A stretch of DNA of 6,932 bases from an uncultured Azospirillum sp. (GTDB taxonomy: Bacteria > Pseudomonadota > Alphaproteobacteria > RF32 > CAG-239). Made by a program: the position numbers and the translations under genes. Positions 1 through 5,521 of this stretch are shown here, piece by piece (the stretch's first letter is position 1; every line of letters starts with the position of its first letter). The stretch lies in the NCBI GenBank assembly GCA_947383875.1, contig CANDEX010000080.1, forward strand, positions 1 through 6,932. The letters are read 5' to 3'. The notes under the pieces were generated by a model. The model worked only from the letters and a program-made list of their open reading frames with translations. It did not search any database and was not told the DNA's origin.

Positions 1-30
1 ATCAATAGCTTTGTTAATACCTTAATAAAG

Positions 31-56
31 ATCCCCGGTTTTCCGGGGATTTTTTT
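31..56 (+). terminator. Intrinsic terminator of an upstream gene
   Basis: An 8-bp perfect stem (ATCCCCGG at 31-38 pairing with CCGGGGAT at 43-50) closes a TTTT loop and is followed by six T residues (51-56). This is a textbook Rho-independent terminator for rightward transcription. No coding region is visible in the 30 bases before it, so it most likely ends a gene whose 3' end lies left of the window. Confidence 0.9.
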
Positions 57-243
57 GTTATCGGCATATAAAAGGAGGGCTTATTTTATCCTGTCCCAAC
101 GTTCGAGAGGGGCGACATTTTGTATCCCCACCCGGCAGGCACAACAATAAGCTGACAAAATAAAAGAAAATGTCACAAAAGATTAAATAAAAATTATTCT
201 TTTTAATGTTAAACTCAAATATCACTGGTTATGGCGCAAAAAA

Positions 244-249
244 AGAGGA
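244..249 (+). promoter_or_regulatory. Ribosome binding site deciding the ATPase start
   Basis: AGAGGA lies 4 nt before the ATG at 254. The upstream in-frame ATG at 206 is preceded only by an A/T-rich stretch with no purine-rich Shine-Dalgarno match. This favours 254 as the true start. Confidence 0.65.
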
Positions 250-253
250 TGCA

Positions 254-1216
254 ATGGTTAAATTAAATGAAGTCTTGTTTTCAGACATTTATATCACCCC
301 GGAAAAAACGGCTTATATTCCGGACAATGTAACGGAAAATGGTTTAGAAGTTTTAGAAGCAGAGGATTTCAACGAGTTTTTTGAGCTGGTTGAACAATCT
401 TGGGATGGAAACACTCCCAGCTATTCTGTTATGTTTGATGGTATTTTCTATCGTGTTGAACGGAGTGTTTCCATTTACGGAGTTCAATACTGTGCTCGTA
501 AAATGCCTAAGCAGGTGCCGCCATTTAACAGTCTTGGTTATCCGACGGAATTAGCTCAATATTTATTGTCTTTAAGTAATGCTTCCGGGCTTATTCTTTG
601 TGCCGGTCCGACGGGTGCCGGTAAAACAACGACTGTTTCCAGCTTGTTAAAAGAATATCTGACGATGGAAGGCGGTTTTGCCTATACCATTGAAGATCCT
701 ACCGAAATGCCGTTGGATGGTGTCTATCATTCTCTTGCCGGCGGTCTCGGGCTTTGCAAACAAACTCTGCCACCCAACGGTTTATGGGGGGAAGGCTTGA
801 AATCAGCTTTACGTTCTAAACCGCGTTTTATTATGGTTGGTGAGATTCGTACGCCTGATACGGCCAGCGAAGTCCTTCGTGCCGCAACTTCAGGTCACTT
901 AGTTCTATCCACCATTCACGCCAATAACATCACTGATGCCATCAACTCTGTGGTTAAATACGCCTCCTCAACAGCCATGAGTGAAGAACTGGCTTACGAC
1001 CTGTTTTCTCGCGGTATGCTGGGCGTATTACACCAGACTTTGGGCGGTGTTAAAAGCAAAAAACCGATGGTCAGTTATTTGTTTACTAACCCGGATTCGA
1101 CCAAAGGTGACCAAGTACGCGGTATTATTAAAGGCGGTAAATTGAATTTGGCTACCTCTATCGAAACCCAGATGACACGAATGAAACGCGGTAAAAATAT
1201 CTTCCCTGATTTGTAA
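254..1216 (+). CDS. PilT/VirB11/DotB-like secretion ATPase
   Basis: A 320-residue type II/IV secretion-family hexameric ATPase, expected to power pilus retraction or protein/DNA export from the cytoplasmic face of the inner membrane. Residues 1-95 form a small N-terminal domain. The RecA-like core follows, with Walker A GPTGAGKT at 118-125 (Lys124), an Asp-box/catalytic segment IEDPTE after it, a Walker B-region GEIR (Glu197) and a His box with His215 and His222 (GHLVLSTIHANN). The closest look is to stand-alone DotB/TraJ-type and PilT ATPases rather than the two-domain GspE/PilB type, because the N-terminus is short and the four-Cys zinc motif of GspE is absent. An in-frame ATG at 206 would add 16 residues but lacks a ribosome binding site. 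The gene is alone: no pilin, secretin or Dot/Icm/Tra gene is adjacent in the window, so the machine it serves cannot be named. ATPase family is certain; subfamily is inference. Confidence 0.88.
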   Translation: MVKLNEVLFSDIYITPEKTAYIPDNVTENGLEVLEAEDFNEFFELVEQSWDGNTPSYSVMFDGIFYRVERSVSIYGVQYCARKMPKQVPPFNSLGYPTELAQYLLSLSNASGLILCAGPTGAGKTTTVSSLLKEYLTMEGGFAYTIEDPTEMPLDGVYHSLAGGLGLCKQTLPPNGLWGEGLKSALRSKPRFIMVGEIRTPDTASEVLRAATSGHLVLSTIHANNITDAINSVVKYASSTAMSEELAYDLFSRGMLGVLHQTLGGVKSKKPMVSYLFTNPDSTKGDQVRGIIKGGKLNLATSIETQMTRMKRGKNIFPDL

Positions 1217-1228
1217 GATTATTTAATT

Positions 1229-1260
1229 AATCCCTCCCTTAGCTATAAGGGAGGGATTTT
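1229..1260 (+). terminator. Intrinsic terminator after the secretion ATPase gene
   Basis: A perfect 12-bp stem (1229-1240 with 1247-1258) closes the 6-nt loop AGCTAT, and T residues continue to 1260. It begins 12 nt after the ATPase stop codon. Read leftward the flank is only mixed A/T, so it is a stronger terminator for the + strand, though it may also stop leftward gpt transcripts. Confidence 0.85.
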
Positions 1261-1275
1261 AATAAGCCGCTGCTG

Positions 1276-1318
1276 ACGTGGATTATTCATTGCATCGCTC
1301 CTCGGCATGACCGGGGGG
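1276..1318. repeat. Probable decayed short dispersed repeat
   Basis: Read on the minus strand, this stretch contains GTCATGCCGAGGAGCGATGCA followed by an AATCCACGT tail. It resembles the short interspersed family of many proteobacterial genomes whose core reads GTCATTGCGAGGAGCGAAGCG followed by a CAATCCA tail. On the + strand, CTCCTCGG (1298-1305) can also pair with CCGGGGGG (1311-1318) with G-T wobbles, so it may act as a weak second hairpin between the convergent genes. Only one copy is in the window, so membership of a repeat family rests on memory of the consensus. Confidence 0.45.
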
Positions 1319-1324
1319 TTATAT

Positions 1325-1753
1325 TTAATCCCAAGGAAATACGACCCAAATATCAGGAATATCTTCAACATAAATATCTGCGAATGCGGCACCTTGTTTT
1401 TTGGCATAAACAGCAGCCAATGTTGCTTTCGGGAACATCGGACGCAATAACTTAAAGGTTTTACCCGTATCGGACAAATCATCAATAACCAAAGTTTTTT
1501 CATCAACATCCCCCACAGAAGAGTGAATGGTTATCTCATCATCTGTCCGCTGTTTGTCTCCATCATAAGAGCTCATATTGACAACTTCAACATTACGGAT
1601 GTCTAATTCATAAGCTAAAATTCCGGCGGGAATCAATCCGCCGCGACTGACGGCAATAATTTTATTATAATTCCCGTTTTCTTTTATTTTGTCAGCTAAT
1701 TGTTTTGTATGCCGGTGGAATTCATCCCAGCTGATATAAAGTTTTTCAGGCAT
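1325..1753 (-). CDS. gpt: Xanthine (guanine) phosphoribosyltransferase
   Basis: A 142-residue cytoplasmic purine-salvage enzyme that transfers phosphoribose from PRPP to xanthine, guanine or hypoxanthine to give XMP, GMP or IMP. The protein aligns from memory along its length with E. coli Gpt: an N-terminal YISWDEFH (like YIVTWD), SRGGLIP at 36-42, SSYDGDKQR at 61-69, the PRPP-binding loop VIDDLSDTGKT at 89-99 with its acidic pair, and a C-terminal DIPDIWVVFPWD. E. coli Gpt continues about a dozen residues past PWD; this one stops there. The base-specificity loop after the acidic pair is otherwise intact, so it looks functional. The start codon lies 9 nt beyond the tlpA-like stop, with a GAGAG ribosome site, so the two genes are probably cotranscribed. 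The E. coli-type rather than HPRT-type assignment is well supported by motif order. Confidence 0.93.
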   Translation of the reverse strand: MPEKLYISWDEFHRHTKQLADKIKENGNYNKIIAVSRGGLIPAGILAYELDIRNVEVVNMSSYDGDKQRTDDEITIHSSVGDVDEKTLVIDDLSDTGKTFKLLRPMFPKATLAAVYAKKQGAAFADIYVEDIPDIWVVFPWD

Positions 1754-1762
1754 AGTCGTCTC

Positions 1763-2305
1763 TCATTGGTTATGTTTGGCCTTAATTTTATAAATATATT
1801 CGATAACATCATCGTTATCCCACTCGGCAGAGCCGCGAATACGTCCGATTTCCTGCCCATGACGATTTATCAACACGGTGTTGGGAGATGTAAAAATCCC
1901 CAAATCCGCAGATAAATCCCCTTTTTTATCAACATAAAAATCTAAATCCGGTGCGCCGTATTTTCGAAGAAATTTTTGTTGCTCCGCCATACTCCGCCAT
2001 TCACTGGCCGGGGAAATAATAATGACTTTAATGCCGTTATCCGCAACCTTTTTGCTGAAATTATTAAGATTATCCAGCTCTCTGATACAAGGCGTGCAGT
2101 GACGAGACCAAAAATTAGCGACAACAAACTGATCTTTAAAATCCGTTAATTTATAGGCCTCCCCCTCTTCTGAATAATGATACATTTCACGCGACGGAAG
2201 CACGCGCGGTTCGTCAAAGACATTTACGGGGTTCGGACGAAAAATTCCGCCCCATCCGCCAAGCAGTATAACCGCCGCCCATATATGTATGTATTTTTTT
2301 ATCAT
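1763..2305 (-). CDS. tlpA: TlpA-like membrane-anchored thiol-disulfide oxidoreductase
   Basis: A 180-residue thioredoxin-fold protein of the TlpA/ResA family, expected to face the periplasm and reduce disulfides, for example in cytochrome c or copper-protein maturation. The N-terminus has KK followed by a hydrophobic segment (about residues 5-21), which fits an uncleaved signal anchor or signal peptide. The thioredoxin domain has beta strand VVANFWSRHC, active site C70-T-P-C73, and the conserved cis-proline Pro141 in TSPNTVLI followed by the usual RxG-type strand (EIGRIRGSAEW). The residue before the first cysteine is His instead of the common Trp, a modest oddity. It is the first gene of a leftward unit with gpt and is divergent from the lipoprotein gene at 2401. 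In alphaproteobacteria tlpA often sits divergent to argH-lptM-lysA, which fits. The gene name is by family; the exact substrate is unknown. Confidence 0.85.
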   Translation of the reverse strand: MIKKYIHIWAAVILLGGWGGIFRPNPVNVFDEPRVLPSREMYHYSEEGEAYKLTDFKDQFVVANFWSRHCTPCIRELDNLNNFSKKVADNGIKVIIISPASEWRSMAEQQKFLRKYGAPDLDFYVDKKGDLSADLGIFTSPNTVLINRHGQEIGRIRGSAEWDNDDVIEYIYKIKAKHNQ

Positions 2306-2344
2306 CTGCCTATTAATAACTGACTTTTAGGTTTTGTAATTCGG

Positions 2345-2371
2345 TTGCTTTGAGAGTATAAAATATATAAT
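2345..2371 (+). promoter_or_regulatory. Candidate promoter for the lipoprotein and triad genes
   Basis: A perfect TATAAT (2366-2371) is preceded by TTGCTT (2345-2350). The 15-nt spacer is short; GTTGCT one base earlier gives 16. Transcription would start near 2378, leaving a leader of about 22 nt before the ATG at 2401. No terminator is seen between 2401 and 5417, so this could drive all four rightward genes. Confidence 0.5.
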
Positions 2372-2385
2372 TGCTTATCAGACAA
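2355..2385 (-). promoter_or_regulatory. Candidate leftward promoter for tlpA-gpt
   Basis: On the minus strand TTGTCT (2385-2380) and TATACT (2360-2355) could serve as -35 and -10 boxes. The 19-nt spacer is longer than ideal, so support is weak. It overlaps the rightward promoter, so the two would compete for RNA polymerase. Confidence 0.25.
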
Positions 2386-2400
2386 CAAAAAGGTTAAAAA

Positions 2401-2535
2401 ATGAAAAATTTTTACAAATTAATCATGTTGCTGTTGATGGCACTATGTGTTTTGGAAGTCAGCGGCTGCGGTAAGATGTCAAATCCTGAACCGATTGAAG
2501 GCAGCGGTTATCCGCATAAATATCCACGGCATTAG
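2401..2535 (+). CDS. Small LptM-like outer-membrane lipoprotein
   Basis: A 44-residue lipoprotein. The N-terminus is MKNFYK, then a hydrophobic stretch (about 7-20) and a lipobox VSGC with the lipidated cysteine at residue 23, leaving a mature peptide of only 22 residues: CG, KMSNPEPIEGSG, and a tail with two Tyr-Pro pairs (YPHKYPRH). This resembles the LptM (YifL) family, where a lipid-anchored short N-terminus helps mature the LptD/LptE lipopolysaccharide translocon, and especially the alphaproteobacterial form with CGKKG then PEPP then YPRxYP that precedes lysA. Here lysA is absent and a VWA gene follows after 14 nt. An AGG motif lies about 9 nt before the ATG. The lipoprotein call is firm; the LptM assignment rests on pattern, context and size. 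The gene is short enough to be missed by automatic callers. Confidence 0.8.
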   Translation: MKNFYKLIMLLLMALCVLEVSGCGKMSNPEPIEGSGYPHKYPRH

Positions 2536-2541
2536 AAGGAG
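2534..2541 (+). promoter_or_regulatory. Strong ribosome binding site of the VWA gene
   Basis: AGAAGGAG overlaps the lipoprotein stop codon (2533-2535) and sits 8 nt before the ATG at 2550. It fixes the VWA start and suggests translation coupled to the lipoprotein gene. Confidence 0.8.
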
Positions 2542-2549
2542 CCCTTATC

Positions 2550-3239
2550 ATGTCAGGTGACGATAAATTTGTAGACGAGATGATTCCCTATGTGGAATTT
2601 GCAGACAATGCTAACGAACGCACTCCATGTGTGCTGGTTTTGGATTGTTCGGGCTCTATGCGCGGCGAACCGATAAAACAGCTGAACGCCGGATTAAAAG
2701 CTTTAGAGAAAGAACTCAAAGAAGATATTGATGCCAGTTCGCGGGTACAGTTGCTGATTATCAAAGCTTTTGGTAAGGATGAAGCCGTTATCTCGTCTGA
2801 TTGGATTGATGCGATGAATTTTACGGCACCAATAATGGAAGCCGGCGGTTTAACACCTCTGGGCAAAGCAATGGAGCTGGCTCTACAGAAAATTGAAGAG
2901 CAAAAATGCCTTTATGACAGCTGCGGTATAACGTCTAAACGCCCGTGGATATTCCTTATCAGTGACGGTGAGCCAACAGATTATGATTGGGAAATTATCG
3001 CAGAAAAGTGTCGCTATGCACAGAAAAACAAAAAAGTCGTGGTTCATGCTGTCGGCACGCAAGGTGCAAATCTGGAGAAATTGGCAAAGTTTTCCCTTAT
3101 GGCTCCCAAACGCCTGACCGGACTTAAGTTTACAGAATTTTTCTTGTGGCTCAGCCGCAGTGTGTCGTGTATTTCAAAAGCGGCACCTAATGTTCCTGAT
3201 TTATTGGAAGACACCGGGGACTGGGATGAAGACAAATAA
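2550..3239 (+). CDS. VWA-domain protein, YegL/TerY-like
   Basis: A 229-residue cytoplasmic protein made almost wholly of one von Willebrand factor A domain. The full metal-ion-dependent adhesion site is present: DCSGS at 32-36 (Asp32, Ser34, Ser36), Thr102 in GGLTPLG, and Asp139 in LISDGEPTD, so it should bind Mg2+ or Mn2+ and a partner's acidic ligand. The N-terminal pattern (F.DN..ER.PCVLVLD.SGSM.G.PI..LN.GL) matches E. coli YegL and TerY-family proteins. There is no signal peptide or membrane helix. The last 14 nt overlap the phosphatase gene, so the products are probably made in fixed ratio. In known triads the VWA protein is thought to be a scaffold or phosphorylation target of the kinase; that role is inferred from family and context. 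Its acidic C-terminal tail (EDTGDWDEDK) is a plausible interaction or phospho-site segment. Confidence 0.88.
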   Translation: MSGDDKFVDEMIPYVEFADNANERTPCVLVLDCSGSMRGEPIKQLNAGLKALEKELKEDIDASSRVQLLIIKAFGKDEAVISSDWIDAMNFTAPIMEAGGLTPLGKAMELALQKIEEQKCLYDSCGITSKRPWIFLISDGEPTDYDWEIIAEKCRYAQKNKKVVVHAVGTQGANLEKLAKFSLMAPKRLTGLKFTEFFLWLSRSVSCISKAAPNVPDLLEDTGDWDEDK

Positions 3240-3969
3240 CATTCGCGTTTTGGCGACCTGTCTTGCCGGACCGTTACATAACGCCAAAAATCTTCCTTGT
3301 CAGGATTATTGCAAATACAGCACTGAAGGGAAAAACTTTGTTGCTGTTGTTTCTGATGGTGCCGGATCATCCAAATACGGCAAAATCGGAGCCCGCGTTA
3401 TTTGTAATACGCTTACGGATTTATTACCCAATGCTGATTTTTCAAATGCCAGAGCCGCCGTTATCAAAGCAATTATGATTGCCAGAAACAAGTTGTTGCG
3501 CCATCGCTTAAACAAAAGCAAAAGTGAAGCCGGATTGGTTGATTTTGCAGCAACCTTGGTCGGGGTGATGTATCATCGCAACAAGGGGTTGTTTTTTCAT
3601 ATTGGTGACGGCGCGGCTCTGGCATTTCATCAAGATAATTTTGAACATTTCACGGCGTCTCGCCCAGAAAACGGCGCGTTTTCTTGCGAAACTTATTTTT
3701 ACACGATGGATGATTGGAAAGACAGTCTGCGTTTTACATCTTTTGACAAGGCTCATACATTATTTTTAATGAGTGACGGGCTGACAAACTTTACTTTTTC
3801 CTCAGATTACAGCAAAATCGAGAAAAATTTTATTGTGCCGATTGATACCTTTCTGAATCAACAAACCAACCGTCGTAAAGCTCGCAGAGCTTTAGAAAAT
3901 ACGCTAAACACTCCGCGCGCCCGCAAGCTTAATTCCGATGATAAAACATTAATGTGGGTGAAATTGTGA
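3226..3969 (+). CDS. PP2C-type Ser/Thr phosphatase, YegK/PphC-like
   Basis: A 247-residue metal-dependent phosphatase of the PP2C family, expected to remove phosphate from targets of the adjacent kinase. Family motifs occur in order: CQDY with Asp27, VVSDGAGSS (Asp44, first metal-binding motif), FAATLVG at 107-113, HIGDGAALAF at 125-134 (GDG replacing the common GDS), LMSDGL at 181-186 with metal ligand Asp184, and the C-terminal DDKT (Asp238, Asp239). All metal-binding acids seem present, so it should be active. The start chosen is the ATG at 3226, which overlaps the VWA gene by 14 nt and begins MKTNNIRVLA; an in-frame ATG further upstream at 3160 would lie deep in the VWA gene and add 22 residues without PP2C character. 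The short, compact form fits E. coli YegK (PphC) rather than large PP2C enzymes. It ends in a GTGA overlap with the kinase gene. Confidence 0.88.
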   Translation: MKTNNIRVLATCLAGPLHNAKNLPCQDYCKYSTEGKNFVAVVSDGAGSSKYGKIGARVICNTLTDLLPNADFSNARAAVIKAIMIARNKLLRHRLNKSKSEAGLVDFAATLVGVMYHRNKGLFFHIGDGAALAFHQDNFEHFTASRPENGAFSCETYFYTMDDWKDSLRFTSFDKAHTLFLMSDGLTNFTFSSDYSKIEKNFIVPIDTFLNQQTNRRKARRALENTLNTPRARKLNSDDKTLMWVKL

Positions 3970-5417
3970 CGGATATTATCTATAACGCCATTTATGCCGA
4001 CGGACATTTTGAAAAAATCACTCTCGGAGAGCTGATTAACCGAGGCGGTGCGGCCGGAAAAATCTATCTGATTAGCAATCACCCGCGCAGTGTGGCTAAA
4101 ATTTTCCATAACCGCAACAAAAGCTCAACAAACAGGCAAAAGCTGGAAGCGATGTTAATGAATCGCCCCAACATCCCCAAAACCATGAGAAACGGGGAAG
4201 AATATGTGCAAATTGCCTGGCCGGATGCTGTTTTGGAGGACGAGAACGGTTTTTGTGTCGGTTATATTATGCCGATGATTAACATGGACAACGCTGTTTC
4301 GCTTGACCATTTGATGCAAAAGGCTATCCGAAAAAAACTGGGATTACCTGAAAAATATGCATATCGCGTATTTGCAGCTTATAATGTCGCCGCAATGGTT
4401 GCCGCCATGCATAAATGCGGACACTATATCGTTGATTTGAAACCTTCTAACGTTTCTGTTTATAAAGAAACAATGATGGTTGCCATGGTAGATTGCGACG
4501 GTTTTTCCATCAAAGGCGAAAACAACAATCGCTATCCCGCAGAATTTGTGAGCGAAGAATATATTTATCCCGAAGGCATGGATTTGGGATGCGATGAAAT
4601 GGGTGAAGAGCAAGATAAATTTGCACTGGCCGTTATGATTTTTAAATTATTAAACAACGGTATTCATCCGTTTTCAGGTGTTCCGCGTAAAAATGACAGT
4701 GCCATGCTGACCATTCAAAACAGAATTGAAGAATATCATTATGCTTACGGATTATGGCCGGATAATTACCAAGCTCCTCATCCTTACAGTATTCATGAAT
4801 ATTTTGACAAGAAAACTCTTGAGCTCTTTGAACGGGCATTTGTTAAGGATTTAGAGCGTCCGTCGGCGAAAGAATGGCAGGAACATTTACGGACACTGGT
4901 TCCTCAGTTAAGACCCTGCAAGAAAAATCCGGAACACGTTTATTTTACCTCCAAAGGCTGTGGCCTGTGCGCCGCAGAAGAAAGATTTCGCGGCACACTG
5001 AAAGACGTGAAAAAACAAGCAGAAACACCGCAAATGGTGCGAGGCATGGAGATTTCCACCCTCTCCGTAGAACACGCCGAAAAAGACAAAGCCGAAAAGT
5101 TACACCAAAACCATAAGCTTAACAGAATTGCTGCAGCGGGCATTCTGCTTTATTTACTGCTGTTTGCTTTTTTATATCCGGCATTAAGGCCTTTTGCCGA
5201 AGAAATCCGCGTTTTAGGTCTTGGAATTCAGGCAATTATCTTTACTCTGTCGATGCTCGGTATCAATAGTGCGTTACATCGGCTGATACCTAAATTTCCT
5301 CTGCTGCAAAACAGAGCTATTCCACAAATGCTGCAGGTTTATGCTTTTATTTGCATTTTTATTACTCTCATCTCTTTAAATCACCTACCTGAAGGTATAT
5401 TTAATCTCGCGTTTTAA
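3966..5417 (+). CDS. Membrane-anchored Ser/Thr kinase-like protein, YegI-like
   Basis: A 483-residue eukaryote-like protein kinase. The GTG at 3966 overlaps the phosphatase stop (GTGA) and has GGGTGA just upstream; an in-frame GTG at 3954 without a ribosome site would add 4 residues. Domain order: a Gly-rich loop (INRGGAAGKIY, 24-34), beta-3 Lys45 (VAKIF), a hinge (GYIMPM), the catalytic loop VDLKPSN (Asp157, Lys159, Asn162) and metal-binding Asp178 in DCDGF. The HRD His-Arg is replaced by Ile-Val and DFG by DGF, as is usual in YegI/TerY-associated kinases. Next comes a probable zinc site (Cys318, His324, Cys332, Cys335; C.KNPEHV...C.LC), a charged linker, then three hydrophobic helices (about 388-406, 416-436, 455-471). 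The kinase domain should lie in the cytoplasm with the C-terminus in the inner membrane. It ends the triad operon. Kinase fold is sure; activity and targets are inferred. Confidence 0.88.
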   Translation: MTDIIYNAIYADGHFEKITLGELINRGGAAGKIYLISNHPRSVAKIFHNRNKSSTNRQKLEAMLMNRPNIPKTMRNGEEYVQIAWPDAVLEDENGFCVGYIMPMINMDNAVSLDHLMQKAIRKKLGLPEKYAYRVFAAYNVAAMVAAMHKCGHYIVDLKPSNVSVYKETMMVAMVDCDGFSIKGENNNRYPAEFVSEEYIYPEGMDLGCDEMGEEQDKFALAVMIFKLLNNGIHPFSGVPRKNDSAMLTIQNRIEEYHYAYGLWPDNYQAPHPYSIHEYFDKKTLELFERAFVKDLERPSAKEWQEHLRTLVPQLRPCKKNPEHVYFTSKGCGLCAAEERFRGTLKDVKKQAETPQMVRGMEISTLSVEHAEKDKAEKLHQNHKLNRIAAAGILLYLLLFAFLYPALRPFAEEIRVLGLGIQAIIFTLSMLGINSALHRLIPKFPLLQNRAIPQMLQVYAFICIFITLISLNHLPEGIFNLAF

Positions 5418-5433
5418 GAGCAAATTGTCATAA

Positions 5434-5446
5434 AATTGTAACAATT
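5434..5446. promoter_or_regulatory. AATTGT-A-ACAATT palindrome, possible operator
   Basis: A 13-nt perfect inverted repeat with 6-nt arms around one central A lies in the spacer between the kinase gene and the flavoprotein gene, next to a possible -35 (TTGTCA, 5425-5430) and a TTATAA box at 5445-5450. The spacing between those boxes is short (14 nt), so the promoter is uncertain. The symmetry would suit a dimeric repressor, but AT-rich palindromes also occur by chance. Confidence 0.3.
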
Positions 5447-5460
5447 ATAAGATTTCGCTC

Positions 5461-5480
5461 CACAAAACATTTTTTTTGTG
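5461..5480 (+). terminator. Weak hairpin, possible end of the triad transcript
   Basis: CACAAAA (5461-5467) pairs perfectly with TTTTGTG (5474-5480) around a CATTTT loop, inside a run of T residues. It is AT-rich and has no T-tract after the stem, so it is at best a poor terminator. It could equally be a leader structure of the flavoprotein mRNA. No better terminator exists between 5418 and 5521. Confidence 0.25.
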
Positions 5481-5508
5481 TTATAGAGGATAACGAATTT
5501 AATTTAGC

Positions 5509-5515
5509 AAGGAAG
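5509..5515 (+). promoter_or_regulatory. Ribosome binding site deciding a TTG start
   Basis: AAGGAAG lies 6 nt before the TTG at 5522. The next in-frame ATG (codon 8, at 5543) has no such site, so the rare TTG start is preferred. Confidence 0.7.
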
Positions 5516-5521
5516 ACAAAG

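Noticed and set aside
98..117. tRNA T-arm-like GTTCGAG near 101-107
   Set aside because: The flanking bases do not form a T stem, and no acceptor, D or anticodon arm can be drawn around it.
1243..1509. Minus-strand open frame inside and beyond gpt
   Set aside because: It is the shadow of gpt in another frame, running into the terminator and repeat; the composition is unlike a protein and no ribosome site supports it.
3160..3225. Upstream extension of the phosphatase reading frame to an ATG at 3160
   Set aside because: The extra 22 residues lie in the VWA coding region, show no PP2C features, and the ATG at 3226 gives a normal short operon overlap.
4874..5116. Arg/Lys-rich open frame on the + strand within the kinase gene
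   Set aside because: It overlaps the zinc-site and linker coding region in another frame and has no independent start signal.
2550..5417. Calling the triad a tellurite resistance system because of TerY similarity
   Set aside because: No terB, terC, terD or terZ gene is present. The gene set and sizes fit the YegL-YegK-YegI type, so a tellurite role is not supported.
2550..5417. Treating the kinase-phosphatase-VWA block as a phage defence island
   Set aside because: No nuclease, toxin, integrase or other defence partner is present, and the same triad is chromosomal in ordinary genomes.
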